This document shows positions 1 through 8,408 of a stretch of 32,553 nt of DNA, in pieces. Made by a program: the position numbers and the translations under genes. Each line of letters starts with the position of its first letter. The first letter of the stretch is position 1. This DNA comes from Pseudoluteimonas sp044226035 (GTDB lineage: Bacteria; Pseudomonadota; Gammaproteobacteria; Xanthomonadales; Xanthomonadaceae). The stretch covers positions 1-32,553 of the forward strand of contig JBGAHT010000030.1 of NCBI GenBank assembly GCA_044226035.1, given 5' to 3'. The notes below the pieces were generated by a model. It searched no databases. It had not been told where the DNA came from and was given only the letters and a program-made list of their open reading frames with translations.

Positions 1-838
1 CGAAGCCGCTGGTCTGGAAATACTGCGCGAGCGCGGCGTGCGCGTCGGGATCGGAGGCGGCCGCGAGCAGCAGTTCGCGCAGGCGTTCGCGGATGCGTTC
101 GTCGAGCGAGCCGCGCACCATCTCCAGCGCGCGCGGGTAGTCCGGCGTGGTGCCGATGACCTCCAGGTCCGGCCGGAACGCGGGCGTCACCAGTTGCGGG
201 TTGTCCCAGTCGGCGCTGCTGACCGCGCCGACGTCGACCAGTCCCTTCTGCACCCAGGTCACGATGTTGCGTTCCGAGCCCGCGAACAAATACCCGACGT
301 CGTTGCGGCCGGGCCGGTCGCGCGGCGACAGCAGCAGCGTCAGCGGCAGGTCGCGCCGCAGCAGTTCCATCGCGGGCAGGAAGTAGGCCGTCGTCGACGA
401 GGTGTTCTGGAAGGCGATGCTGTGCCCGCGCATCGCGTCGATGCCGTGGATGCCGGAACCGCGCCGGGCGAAGAACACGGTGTGGTAGGAATCCCGGCCG
501 AAACGCTCGGTGAGCAGCAGCGGAGCGGCCCCGGCGCGCGCCTGCAGCCACATGCCGCTGGCCGAGGTCTCGCTGACCCAGTCCACGCGGCCGCGGCGCA
601 GGTAACTGCCCATCTGCTGCAGGTTCTGTGCCATCAGGATCTCGCCCTTGCGGATGCCGAGGTCGGCCATGCGCGGGACGATGTAGTCGAGCAGCGGCTT
701 GAGCTGTTCGTAATGGTGCCGGGGATCGTCGCTGATGCGGCCGAGCACGAGCACGTGCGGATCGTCGCTGGATGCAGCCGCGGGCTTCGCCCAGCACGCC
801 AGCAGGCAGCCAAGCAAGGCGAGGACTCGAAGGGACAT
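1..838 (-). CDS. PhnD-like phosphate/phosphonate-type ABC substrate-binding protein, C-terminus beyond the window
   Basis: The reading frame is open from an ATG at 838 to the left edge, giving 279 residues without a stop. The N-terminus is a signal peptide (MSLRVLALLGCLLACWAKP, ending near the Ala-rich stretch at residues 20-23), so the protein is periplasmic. After it comes a type-2 periplasmic binding fold of the PhnD family: a beta strand followed by a DDP..HYEQLKPLLDYIVPRM helix, a segment asking whether the protein sees a ligand (WVSETSASGMW), and FQNTSSTTAYFLPAMELL, which matches the conserved Ser/Thr anion-binding loop of the family. Family members bind phosphate, phosphite or phosphonates for ABC import, but some are fused to histidine kinases or diguanylate cyclases. 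The C-terminal part is not visible, so transport and sensing cannot be told apart. It lies 77 bp downstream of trmJ on the same strand. Confidence 0.8.
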   Translation of the reverse strand, partial: MSLRVLALLGCLLACWAKPAAASSDDPHVLVLGRISDDPRHHYEQLKPLLDYIVPRMADLGIRKGEILMAQNLQQMGSYLRRGRVDWVSETSASGMWLQARAGAAPLLLTERFGRDSYHTVFFARRGSGIHGIDAMRGHSIAFQNTSSTTAYFLPAMELLRRDLPLTLLLSPRDRPGRNDVGYLFAGSERNIVTWVQKGLVDVGAVSSADWDNPQLVTPAFRPDLEVIGTTPDYPRALEMVRGSLDERIRERLRELLLAAASDPDAHAALAQYFQTSGF

Positions 839-915
839 TCGGCTGGTTCGGCGGTCGCTGCGAAGGACAGCCGCGAGCCTAGCGGAAAGCCGGCGCGGGC
901 GCGAGGACGCCGCGT

Positions 916-1695
916 TCAGCGTTCCGCCGCGAGCCGGGCCATGCGCTGGGCGTCGGCGAGCACGCCGCGCACGAGGCGTACCTCGCGCTCGTTCAGGTTC
1001 GCGCGCAGGAACAGGCGGCGCAACTTGCGCAGCGCCGATTCGGGCGCGCGTCCCTTGTGGAAATCGATCGCATCCAGGGTCTCGGCCAACTGCGCGAACA
1101 GACCCTCGAGCTGGGCGTGGGTGGCGGGCGGTTCGTGCGCCTCGCCGACGTCCCCTGCCGGCCCGGCCGCGAGCAGCGCCAGGCGCACTTCGTAGGCCAG
1201 CACCTGCACCGCCGCGGCCAGGTTCAGCGAGCCGTAGTCGGGGTTGGCGGGAATGTGCACCGCGGCGTGGCACAGCTGCAGTTCGGCGTTGTCGAGGCCG
1301 GTGCGTTCGCGCCCGAACAGCAGCGCGACCTCGCCGCCGCCGCGCGCGACCTGCGCGACCTGCGCCGCGGCCTCGCGCGGGGACAGCATCGGCAGGGCGA
1401 TGCGGCGATCGCGCGCGGTACAGCCCAGCACCAGCCGGCAATCGGCCACGGCCTCGGCCGGCTCGGCCAGCACGCGCGCGCTTGCGAGCACGTCCCCGGC
1501 GCCGGCGGCGAGCGCGTCGGCCTCCGCGTGCGGGAAGCGCTCGGGCGCGACCAGCACCAGCCGCGACAGGCCCATCGTCTTCAGCGCGCGCGCGGCCGAA
1601 CCGATGTTGCCCGGATGCTGGGTGCCGACCAGCACCATGCGCACGCGCCCGAAACCGGCTTCGCCCGGACGCGCCTCGTTCGGATCCTCGCTCAT
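916..1695 (-). CDS. trmJ: tRNA (cytidine/uridine-2'-O-)-methyltransferase TrmJ
   Basis: A 259-residue SPOUT-class methyltransferase. TrmJ uses S-adenosylmethionine to methylate the ribose 2'-OH of nucleotide 32 in the tRNA anticodon loop. SPOUT motifs are clear: an N-terminal VLVGTQHPGNIGSAARALKTMG (substrate and SAM-knot side), central LLFGRERTGLDN, and IPANPDYGSLNLAAAVQVLAYE in the knotted C-terminal part of the domain. The C-terminal extension, with FLRANLNEREVRLVRGVL, is typical of TrmJ and not of TrmL. Length agrees with the family. I chose the ATG at 1695 because the family homology begins about 18 residues later; the longer open frame would run into suhB. The gene is divergent from suhB with an 84-bp gap. 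Confidence 0.93.
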   Translation of the reverse strand: MSEDPNEARPGEAGFGRVRMVLVGTQHPGNIGSAARALKTMGLSRLVLVAPERFPHAEADALAAGAGDVLASARVLAEPAEAVADCRLVLGCTARDRRIALPMLSPREAAAQVAQVARGGGEVALLFGRERTGLDNAELQLCHAAVHIPANPDYGSLNLAAAVQVLAYEVRLALLAAGPAGDVGEAHEPPATHAQLEGLFAQLAETLDAIDFHKGRAPESALRKLRRLFLRANLNEREVRLVRGVLADAQRMARLAAER

Positions 1696-1705
1696 GCGCG
1701 AATGG

Positions 1706-1711
1706 TAAACT
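1706..1711 (+). promoter_or_regulatory. candidate -10 element for suhB (TAAACT)
   Basis: TAAACT lies 69 bp before the suhB start, in the short trmJ/suhB divergent gap. It belongs to a set of TANACT-type boxes seen in front of several genes in this window. No convincing -35 box is visible. Assignment is inference. Confidence 0.35.
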
Positions 1712-1779
1712 CCGCGCCCCGGCCCGCGCGCCGGCTCGTTCTTTTCCCTCGCCCGCCGCCCCTCACGAGGTCCTTCGCC

Positions 1780-2613
1780 ATGCAGAAACCTGCCGTCACG
1801 CTCATGGTTCGGGCGGCCCGCGCCGGCGGCAACGTGCTGTTGCGGCACATGCACAAGCTCGACGCGCTGAACGTGGTCGAGAAGGAACGCATGGACTACG
1901 CCAGCGAAGTGGACGGGCTGGCCGAGGCCGAGATCGTCAAGGAGCTGCGCAAGGCCGGCCCCGAATACGCGGTGCTCGGCGAGGAAGGCGGCCACCAGCC
2001 CGCGCGCGGCGGCAGGAAGGCCAGGTTCACCTGGGTCATCGATCCGCTCGACGGCACCAGCAATTACCTGCGCGGCATTCCGCACTGGTGCGTGTCGATC
2101 GCCCTGGTCGACAACGGCGAGCCGCTGCACGGCGTGGTGTTCGACCCGCTGCGCAACGAACTGTTCATCGCCTCCAAGGGCAGCGGCGCGGTCCTGGAAG
2201 ACAAGCGCGTGCGCGTCTCCGAGCGCCGCGACCTCGAAGGCGCCCTGCTCTGCACCGGCTTCGCGCCGCGCGAACGCGCGCGCGCCAGGGCGCAGCTCGA
2301 CTGCCTGGGCGCGTTGCTGGAACAGGCCGAGGACGTGCGCCGCACCGGTTCGGCCGCGCTCGACCTGGCCTGGGTCGCCTGCGGCCGCCTCGACGGCTAC
2401 TTCGAGGCCGGGGTGCAGCCCTGGGACATCGCCGCCGGCGTGCTGCTGGTGCGCGAGGCCGGCGGCCGCGTCTGCGATTTCCGCGGCGCCGCGCTGTCGC
2501 GCATGGACATCGCCGAGGCGCGCGGCCGCCAGGTCGTGGCCGGCAACGTCAAGCTGGTCGAGCCCCTGCAGAAGGCCATCGTCTCCAGCGGTTACGCGAA
2601 GGCGTTCGACTGA
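1780..2613 (+). CDS. suhB: Inositol-1-monophosphatase family protein SuhB
   Basis: A 277-residue Mg-dependent phosphatase of the inositol monophosphatase family. In enterobacteria SuhB also takes part in the rRNA antitermination complex; that role here is inferred from family knowledge. Metal-binding motifs are all present: GEEGG at residues 67-71, DPLDGTSNY at 88-96, and QPWDIAAG at 213-220. The usual DxVT(x)D segment near residue 40 reads YASEVD. The length is normal. The start at 1780 is the first ATG before the conserved N-terminal helix. It is transcribed divergently from trmJ and ends just before repeats and a two-way terminator that separates it from secF. Confidence 0.93.
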   Translation: MQKPAVTLMVRAARAGGNVLLRHMHKLDALNVVEKERMDYASEVDGLAEAEIVKELRKAGPEYAVLGEEGGHQPARGGRKARFTWVIDPLDGTSNYLRGIPHWCVSIALVDNGEPLHGVVFDPLRNELFIASKGSGAVLEDKRVRVSERRDLEGALLCTGFAPRERARARAQLDCLGALLEQAEDVRRTGSAALDLAWVACGRLDGYFEAGVQPWDIAAGVLLVREAGGRVCDFRGAALSRMDIAEARGRQVVAGNVKLVEPLQKAIVSSGYAKAFD

Positions 2614-2618
2614 CCGCT

Positions 2619-2668
2619 TCCCCTCTCCCCTTTGTGGGAGAGGGTGCCCGAAGGGCGGGAGAGGGGTT
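2619..2668. repeat. Intergenic GGGAGAGGG-type hairpin repeat, copy 1
   Basis: A CCCTCTCCCC arm, a short loop and a GGGGAGAGGG-like arm are followed by a second GGGAGAGGGG unit. The same unit recurs at 16238-16285, at 16304-16360, and inside ftsY at 18114-18164. It starts 6 bp after the suhB stop. REP-like elements of this form are common between xanthomonad genes; that statement is from general knowledge. Confidence 0.7.
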
Positions 2669-2728
2669 TTGTAGCCGCGACCGGTTTTTTCGCAATATCT
2701 GTCGCGGCTGGAAGCCGCTCCTACAAAA
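2668..2728. repeat. Intergenic inverted repeat of the GTAGGAGCGGCT type
   Basis: TTTGTAG plus GCCGCGAC on the left is matched by GTCGCGGC and CTACAAA on the right, giving a long imperfect hairpin. The right end shares the CTCCTACA terminus with the element at 21517-21582. It is directly adjacent to repeat copy 1 and lies ahead of the terminator. Confidence 0.65.
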
Positions 2729-2741
2729 GCGACGCACGAAG

Positions 2742-2767
2742 AAAACCCGCGCAGTGCGCGGGTTTTT
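2742..2767. terminator. Bidirectional intrinsic terminator between suhB and secF
   Basis: An 11-bp perfect stem (AAAACCCGCGC / GCGCGGGTTTT, 2742-2752 and 2756-2766) with a 3-nt loop. The T-run on one strand and A-run on the other let it serve both converging genes, suhB (+) and secF (-). Confidence 0.85.
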
Positions 2768-2791
2768 GTTTGCGCAAGCGCTGGCGTTCGC

Positions 2792-3757
2792 TCAAGGACG
2801 GCGCGCCAGCGCCTCCACGTCCTTCGCCTTCGGCATCAGGTCCTGCTTGGTGACCGCGAACGGCCGCACCGCCAGCATCGGCACCGCGACCACCACCGAG
2901 GACACCACCACCACGACCGCGCCGATCATGTGCGTCTCGGCGAGGCCGCGCATCGATTCGCCGCCGTACAGGTACAGCGCCCATGCCGACAGGAAGAACA
3001 TCACCGCGGTGATGATGGTGCGCGACAGGGTCTGGTTGATCGACTTGTTCAGCACCTCCAGCGGCGGCGCGCGCATGCCGCGGAAGTTCTCGCGCACGCG
3101 GTCGAACACCACGATGATGTCGTTGATCGCGAAGCCCATCACCGACAGCAGGCCGGCGAGCACGGTCAGGTCGAACTCGCGGCCGGTCGCGGACACGTAG
3201 GCCACGGTCACGATCAGGTCGAGGAACGCGGTGATCGAGGCGACGATCGCGAACTTCAGCTCGAACCGGAACGCGATGTAGGCGAGGAATCCGACCAGCA
3301 TGAAGATGGTCGCGTACAGGCCGTTCATCGCCAGGTCCTTGCCGACCTGCGGGCCCACGAACTCGGTGCGCAGCAGGTGCGCCGGGTTGGCCTCGGTGCC
3401 GATCGCGTCGACCACGATGTTGGCGACGGTCTTGTCGCCGTCGGCGTTGTTGTGCTCGCCGTGCGGCTGCAGGCGGATCATCACGTCGTTGCCGCCGCCG
3501 ACGGTCTGCACCTCGGCGTGGCCGTAGCCGATCGAATCGAGCTGCTTGCGCACGGCGTCGACGTCGAGCGGCTTGTCGAAGCGGGCCTCGACCACGGTGC
3601 CGCCGGTGAATTCCAGCGCGTAGTTGAAGCCCTTCAGGCCGATGACCGCCAGCGACGCGACGAACGCCACCAGCGCCAGCGCCAGCGTGGCCCTGCGCCA
3701 GCGCATGAAGTCGATGTTGGTGTCGTTCGGGATGAGGTGGAGCGGAAACAGTTTCAT
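2792..3757 (-). CDS. secF: Protein translocase subunit SecF
   Basis: 321 residues, the inner-membrane partner of SecD in the SecDF-YajC complex, which uses the proton gradient to pull exported proteins out of SecYEG. An N-terminal membrane segment lies at about residues 22-44, followed by a short periplasmic domain with the FTGGTVVEARFD signature. A five-helix C-terminal block carries VMGFAINDIIVVFDRVREN, the conserved Asp-containing helix and following cytosolic Arg-Glu motif of the family, and NQTLSRTIITA. The ATG at 3757 lies 17 bp after the secD stop. Upstream codons of the open frame overlap secD out of frame and are not part of the gene. Confidence 0.96.
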   Translation of the reverse strand: MKLFPLHLIPNDTNIDFMRWRRATLALALVAFVASLAVIGLKGFNYALEFTGGTVVEARFDKPLDVDAVRKQLDSIGYGHAEVQTVGGGNDVMIRLQPHGEHNNADGDKTVANIVVDAIGTEANPAHLLRTEFVGPQVGKDLAMNGLYATIFMLVGFLAYIAFRFELKFAIVASITAFLDLIVTVAYVSATGREFDLTVLAGLLSVMGFAINDIIVVFDRVRENFRGMRAPPLEVLNKSINQTLSRTIITAVMFFLSAWALYLYGGESMRGLAETHMIGAVVVVVSSVVVAVPMLAVRPFAVTKQDLMPKAKDVEALARRP

Positions 3758-3774
3758 CGATGCGTTCCAGCCGG

Positions 3775-5628
3775 TCAGATGGCGACGGTCTTGAGGTTCT
3801 TGCGACGGCCGTACAGCAGCGTGGCGATCGCGCGCGAAACGGTGATCGCCGTGAACATCGAGGCGAAGATGCCGATGATCATGGTCAGGGCGAAGCCCTT
3901 CAGCGGGCCGGTGCCGAACACGTACAGCGCGATGCCGACGATCAGGCCGGTCAGGTTGGCGTCCATGATCGTGCCGCCGGCGCGGTCGTAGCCGTGCTGG
4001 ATCGCGGTCTTGGGCGGCATGCCGTGCCGCAGTTCCTCGCGGATGCGTTCGTTGATCAGCACGTTGGCGTCCACCGACAGGCCGACCGACAGGGCGAGGC
4101 CGGCGAAGCCGGGCAGCGTCATCGTCGCGCCGAACATCGACATCACCGCGACCACGATCAGCAGGTTGAGCAGCAGCGCGATCGAGGTGATCACGCCGAA
4201 CATGCGGTAGTAGATGGTGAAGAACACCAGGGTGAACACGAACGCGTACACCACCGCGGTGATGCCGCGCTGCACGTTCTCGGCGCCAAGGCTCGGGCCG
4301 ATGATATTCTCCTCGACGAAGTCCATCGGCGCGGCCAGCGAACCGGCGCGCAGCAGCTTGGCGAGGTTGTCGGCCTCGGCCTTCTCCAGGCCGGTGGTCT
4401 GGAACTTCTTGCCGAACACGCCGGCGATGCGGGTCGGCGACAGCGCTTCCTCGCGCACCTTGACGCTGCGCACTTCCTTGCCGTCGACCATGGTCACGGT
4501 CGGGATGCGCTCGATGTAGACGACCGACATCAGCTTGCCGACGTTGGCGCTGGTGTAGTCGAACATGCGCTGGCCGGCGGCGCTGTTGAGGGTCACGTCC
4601 ACCGCCGGCAGGCCGTTCTGGTCGACGCCGACCTGGGCGTTCACCATCTGGTCGCCGGAGGCGAGCACGCGCTTGCTCAGCAGCACCGGCACGTTGCTGT
4701 CGCGCACGTGGTAGAGCTTGGCTTCCGGCGGGACGTTGCCGGTGCGTTCGGCGTCCTGCGCGTCGCCGTCGACCACGCCGCGGAACTCCAGGGTCGCGGT
4801 CGCGCCGATCAGGCGCTTGGCCTCGGCCGTGTCCTGCACGCCCGGCAGCTGCACGACCACGCGGTCCTCGCCCTGGCGCTGGATGATCGGCTCGGCCACG
4901 CCCAGTTCGTTCACGCGGTTGCGCAGGGTGGTGATGTTCTGCTCGATCGCGTCGGCGCCGATCTTGCGCAGCTCCGCGTCGGGGATGGTGACCACGACCT
5001 GGCCGTCGTTGACGTCGACGCCCAGGGTCGGCTCCGCGCGGGCGATCGCCGCGCGCGCCTTGTCCAGCGCGTCGCCGCCGGCGGACGGGCCGAGCGTGGC
5101 GACGATGATGTTGCCCGGCCGCACTTCCACGCCCTGGTAGGGGATGCGGTTGTCGCGCAGCGTCGAACGCACGTCCTCGGCGAAGGAATCGACGCGCTTC
5201 TGCAGTGCGGCCTTCTGGTCCACCTGCAGCACGAAGTGCACGCCGCCCTGCAGGTCCAGGCCCAGCACCATCGGCTTGCCGCCCAGCCGCGACAGCCATT
5301 CGGGCACGGTGGAGGCCAGGTTCAACGCGACGGTGTAGTCCTCGCCCAGCGAGTTGCGCAGCAGGATGTTGGCCTTGTTCTGCTCGTCGAGGTTGGTCAT
5401 CCGCGCCATCAGGTTGCTGCCCTCGATGGCGACCGCCTTCGGGTGCAGCCCGTCCTTGACCAGCTCGTCGCGCACGCGCGCCACCAGCGCCGCATCCAGT
5501 TTGCCGGTGCGGTTGGCGGTGACCTGGACGGAGGGATCCTTCTGGTAGGCGTTGGGCAGCGCGTAGACCACGCCGAGCAGCACCACGGCCAGGATCAGGA
5601 AATATTTCCAGCGGGCGAATTCGAGCAT
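3775..5628 (-). CDS. secD: Protein translocase subunit SecD
   Basis: 617 residues, matching the family length. It has an N-terminal membrane segment at about residues 8-26 and then a large periplasmic region. The P1 head and base carry LGLDLQGGVHFVLQVD, and a second domain contains VVVQLPGVQD. The C-terminal five-helix RND-type block carries LSVGLSVDANVLINERIREELR and GTGPLKGFALTM. SecD works with SecF and YajC at the Sec channel. The gene lies between yajC (55-bp gap) and secF (17-bp gap), so the three are probably co-transcribed leftward. Confidence 0.97.
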   Translation of the reverse strand: MLEFARWKYFLILAVVLLGVVYALPNAYQKDPSVQVTANRTGKLDAALVARVRDELVKDGLHPKAVAIEGSNLMARMTNLDEQNKANILLRNSLGEDYTVALNLASTVPEWLSRLGGKPMVLGLDLQGGVHFVLQVDQKAALQKRVDSFAEDVRSTLRDNRIPYQGVEVRPGNIIVATLGPSAGGDALDKARAAIARAEPTLGVDVNDGQVVVTIPDAELRKIGADAIEQNITTLRNRVNELGVAEPIIQRQGEDRVVVQLPGVQDTAEAKRLIGATATLEFRGVVDGDAQDAERTGNVPPEAKLYHVRDSNVPVLLSKRVLASGDQMVNAQVGVDQNGLPAVDVTLNSAAGQRMFDYTSANVGKLMSVVYIERIPTVTMVDGKEVRSVKVREEALSPTRIAGVFGKKFQTTGLEKAEADNLAKLLRAGSLAAPMDFVEENIIGPSLGAENVQRGITAVVYAFVFTLVFFTIYYRMFGVITSIALLLNLLIVVAVMSMFGATMTLPGFAGLALSVGLSVDANVLINERIREELRHGMPPKTAIQHGYDRAGGTIMDANLTGLIVGIALYVFGTGPLKGFALTMIIGIFASMFTAITVSRAIATLLYGRRKNLKTVAI

Positions 5629-5683
5629 CGGGGCATCCCGCGCGAACCGCCCTTGCGGATCGCGCTTGAGTTGGCGGGGCGGA

Positions 5684-6034
5684 TCAGGCGGACTTCAGCG
5701 TGCCCTTGGGCAGCACGTTGGCGATGGCGGACTTCTGCACGCGGACGCGGACGTTGTCGGCGATCTCGACGCCGACGAAGTGGTCGCCCAGCTCGCGCAC
5801 CGTGCCTGCGATGCCGCCGTTGGTGATGACCTCGTCGCCGAGCGCGAGCTTGCCGAGCATCGCCATGTGCTCCTTCTGCCGCTTCATCTGCGGGCGGATC
5901 ATCAGGAAGTACATGACGCCGATCAGGATCAGCGGGAACAGCAGGCCGAGGCCGCCCCCGAACAGTCCGCCGGACGCGGCCGGCGCGGCGGCCTGGGCAT
6001 GGGCGGGCGAAATCAGCAGGTCGAGCAGGGTCAT
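5684..6034 (-). CDS. yajC: Sec translocon accessory subunit YajC
   Basis: 116 residues. A single membrane segment lies at about residues 30-47 (LLFPLILIGVMYFLMI), followed by the family signature RPQMKRQKEHMAML and a cytosolic beta domain with GDEVITNGGIAGTV. YajC associates with SecDF. A short Ala/Gly-rich N-terminal extension (about 20 residues) precedes the helix. It is the first gene of yajC-secD-secF and is separated from tgt by a 171-bp repeat-containing gap. Confidence 0.95.
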   Translation of the reverse strand: MTLLDLLISPAHAQAAAPAASGGLFGGGLGLLFPLILIGVMYFLMIRPQMKRQKEHMAMLGKLALGDEVITNGGIAGTVRELGDHFVGVEIADNVRVRVQKSAIANVLPKGTLKSA

Positions 6035-6068
6035 CGTCGGTCCAGTGCGGAAAACAGCAGGGAATTAT

Positions 6069-6133
6069 GCCACGCCCCGGGTTTTGGCTTCCCGCGCCGG
6101 TGGGTGCGGGGCGAAAACCGGGTGGTGCGTGGC
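6069..6133. repeat. Large imperfect stem-loop in the tgt-yajC gap
   Basis: Outer arms GCCACGC (6069-6075) and GCGTGGC (6127-6133) enclose CCGGGTTTT/AAAACCGGG and CTTCCCGC/GCGGGGCG arms, so about 65 nt fold back on themselves. The rest of the gap, to 6205, holds no gene. It contains a further CCACCC sequence that could pair with the GGGTGG at 6120-6125. It may be a repeat family member or an mRNA element between tgt and yajC. I do not recognise it with certainty. Confidence 0.5.
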
Positions 6134-6205
6134 CGCCTTCCGGACTCATGCGGCCTGAATGCGACGATTCAAGCCACCCGCCCTTCGCGGCGCGAAACGG
6201 GGGGC

Positions 6206-7327
6206 TCAGGCCCGGGCCGCGTGGAAGGCCTCCCGGAACGCGGCGAAGGTCCCCTGCCCGATGGCCGCGCGCATGTCCGCCATCAGCCGTTCGTAATACC
6301 AGAGGTTGTGCAGGGTGCCGAGGATCGGCGCCAGCATCTCGTTGCAGCGGTCGAGGTGGCGCAGGTAGGCGCGGCTGTAGCCGCCGGCGCAGGCCGCGCA
6401 ACCGCAGCCTTCCTCGATCGGGCGCAGGTCGCGTTCGTACCTGGCATTGCGGATGCGCACCGTGCCGGTGGCAGTGAAGTAGTGGCCGTTGCGCGCGTTG
6501 CGGGTGGGCATCACGCAATCGAACATGTCCACCCCGCGCGCCACCGCCTCGACCAGGTCCTCGGGCCGGCCCACGCCCATCAGGTAGCGCGGGCGGTCTT
6601 CCGGCAGCTGCGGCGCGGTGTGGTCGAGCATCGCGTTGCGCTCGGCCTCGGTCTCGCCCACCGCGAGCCCGCCGATGGCGTAGCCGTCGAAACCGATCGC
6701 CTTCAATCCTTCCGCCGAACGCGTGCGCAATTCGCGGTGCACGCCGCCCTGCACGATGCCGAACAGCGCCGCGTCGTTGCCCGCGTGCGCGATCTTCGAA
6801 CGCTCGGCCCAGCGCAGCGACAGCTCCATCGACCTGCGCACCGCTTCCGCCGCGACCGGCTTGCCGTCGACGTGCACCGGCGGGCATTCGTCGAAGATCA
6901 TCACCACGTCGCTGCCCAGCACCTTCTGGATGCGCATCGACTCCTCGGGCCCGAGGAACACCTTGCTGCCGTCGGTGGGCGCGGCGAAGGTCACGCCCTG
7001 TTCGGTCACCTTGCGCCGGTGCGCGAGCGAGAACACCTGGAAACCGCCGGAATCGGTGAGGATCGGCCCATCCCAGCGCATGAAGCCGTGCAGGCCGCCG
7101 TGCGCCTCGATGACTTCGAGGCCCGGGCGTAGGGACAGGTGGAAGGTGTTGCCGAGCACCATCTCCGCGCCGAGGTCGCGCAACTGCCCGGGCAGCATGC
7201 CCTTGACCGAACCGTAGGTGCCCACCGGCATGAACGCCGGCGTTTCCACGGTTCCGCGCGGAAAAGCCATGCGCCCGCGGCGCGCGGCGCCGTCGGTTTT
7301 CAGCAGTTCGAAGGACATCCGGGACAT
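6206..7327 (-). CDS. tgt: Queuine tRNA-ribosyltransferase (tRNA-guanine transglycosylase)
   Basis: 373 residues. In bacteria the enzyme exchanges guanine 34 of GUN-anticodon tRNAs for the precursor preQ1 on the way to queuosine. Catalytic residues are present: Asp92 in TDSGGFQVFS (general base) and Asp270 in DMFDCVMPTRNARNG (nucleophile). The zinc site is Cys308, Cys310, Cys313 and His340. The GGLAVGE loop for base recognition is also intact. The start at 7327 keeps the MSRMSF N-terminus; Met4 is an alternative. tgt and queA act successively on the same modification, but here a gene of opposite strand separates them. Confidence 0.96.
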   Translation of the reverse strand: MSRMSFELLKTDGAARRGRMAFPRGTVETPAFMPVGTYGSVKGMLPGQLRDLGAEMVLGNTFHLSLRPGLEVIEAHGGLHGFMRWDGPILTDSGGFQVFSLAHRRKVTEQGVTFAAPTDGSKVFLGPEESMRIQKVLGSDVVMIFDECPPVHVDGKPVAAEAVRRSMELSLRWAERSKIAHAGNDAALFGIVQGGVHRELRTRSAEGLKAIGFDGYAIGGLAVGETEAERNAMLDHTAPQLPEDRPRYLMGVGRPEDLVEAVARGVDMFDCVMPTRNARNGHYFTATGTVRIRNARYERDLRPIEEGCGCAACAGGYSRAYLRHLDRCNEMLAPILGTLHNLWYYERLMADMRAAIGQGTFAAFREAFHAARA

Positions 7328-7332
7328 GGACG

Positions 7333-7339
7333 TATTATC
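7333..7339. promoter_or_regulatory. Overlapping candidate -10 boxes for tgt and the LprI-like gene
   Basis: In the 52-bp divergent gap, TATTAT (7333-7338, plus strand) and GATAAT (7339-7334, minus strand) overlap. The plus-strand box would give a leader of about 35 nt before the ATG at 7380, which is preceded by GGGGAA. The minus-strand box lies only 6 bp from the tgt start, so a transcript from it would be nearly leaderless. No -35 boxes were identified. Confidence 0.4.
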
Positions 7340-7379
7340 GCCGACATCGTGTCCACGGCCGGATGCGTTGGGGAATCCG

Positions 7380-8408
7380 ATGCGCCTTGTCCTCGGCCTG
7401 TTGCTGGTGTCGCTGGCAATGCCCGCATTCGCGGGGGACGAGTGGCCTTACGAGGCCGAATGCCGGAAATGGGCCGATGTTCCGATTCCCCGACAGGACG
7501 TCGGCACCGCACCGGCGGATTGCGATGCGCAGGCCCTGTATTACGGTGTCGATGGCAAGGGCCGCGGCAGGGACTACGTCGCCGCGCGGCATTGCGCCTA
7601 TGGATCGCCCAGCGACGGTGATTCGCTGCTGGACAAGGGTTTGGTGTTCGGCGGCAGCGGCGTGCTCATGATGCTGTACGCCAACGGCCAGGGCGTCGAA
7701 AGGAATATTCCCCTCGCCAAGCGTTTTGCCTGCGAATACGGCGGCGCCCCGGCGGAAATCGAGGGTCGACTCCATCATCTCGACGAGATCGCGAGCGGGA
7801 CCGACAAGGAAGCGCTCGACATCTGCGACGACATCACCAGCGGCTTGATGATGGGATTCTGCGCGGATCGGGACGCGGAGTTCGCGAAGTTCGCCCGCGG
7901 CGAACGCTGGACCGCGCTGCAGGTCGGCTGGACGCCGGCGCAGCGTTCGATGCTCGCCGCACTGCGCAAGGCCGCGAACGCCTATTTCGATTCGGCTTCC
8001 GGAAACGAGGTCGACATGAGCGGAACCGCGCGCGGGATGTTCGCGACGGAAGCCTACGAAGCCCTGGACATCGCCCTGTTGCGGGACGTCGAACGCTTCG
8101 AGAAAGGCGTTCGTCCGGCGGAAAAGGCGGCCGATTTCGCGGCGGCCGACAAGGCACTCAACGCCGCGTACAAGCAGGTTCGGGCGACGCTTCGATCCGC
8201 GGACAGCGACGCCGGCTTCAGCGAATACGGCACCATCGACGCCGACGGCGTGCGCGAGACCCAACGCCTGTGGCTGCCCTACCGCGATGCCTGGGTGGCG
8301 TTCGCCGCGACCCGTTACCCCGACGTTCCCGCCGATGCGTGGCGCGCCTGGCTGACCCGCACGCGCACCAGGGCGCTAACCGCGATCGTCGAGCCGGGCG
8401 AGCCCTGA
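7380..8408 (+). CDS. Secreted protein with Sel1-like segment and C-terminal LprI/DUF1311-like domain
   Basis: 342 residues. It starts with a signal peptide (MRLVLGLLLVSLAMPAFAGD, cleavage after AFA), with GGGGAA about 5 nt before the ATG at 7380. The N-terminal half has a single Sel1-like stretch (LMMLYANGQGVERNIPLAKR). The C-terminal 100 residues look like the LprI/DUF1311 fold, a short helical domain with a late W..YRDAW motif (here LWLPYRDAWVAFAATRYP). LprI of mycobacteria inhibits lysozyme; transferring that role here is inference. The gene is divergent from tgt and converges on queA, overlapping its 3' end by 33 bp. It sits inside the usual queA-tgt-yajC-secDF order. Confidence 0.75.
   Translation: MRLVLGLLLVSLAMPAFAGDEWPYEAECRKWADVPIPRQDVGTAPADCDAQALYYGVDGKGRGRDYVAARHCAYGSPSDGDSLLDKGLVFGGSGVLMMLYANGQGVERNIPLAKRFACEYGGAPAEIEGRLHHLDEIASGTDKEALDICDDITSGLMMGFCADRDAEFAKFARGERWTALQVGWTPAQRSMLAALRKAANAYFDSASGNEVDMSGTARGMFATEAYEALDIALLRDVERFEKGVRPAEKAADFAAADKALNAAYKQVRATLRSADSDAGFSEYGTIDADGVRETQRLWLPYRDAWVAFAATRYPDVPADAWRAWLTRTRTRALTAIVEPGEP

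Noticed and set aside
2619..2728. Possible insertion-sequence ends
   Set aside because: The inverted repeats lack an intervening transposase and match short hairpin elements seen several times in the window, so they are intergenic repeats.
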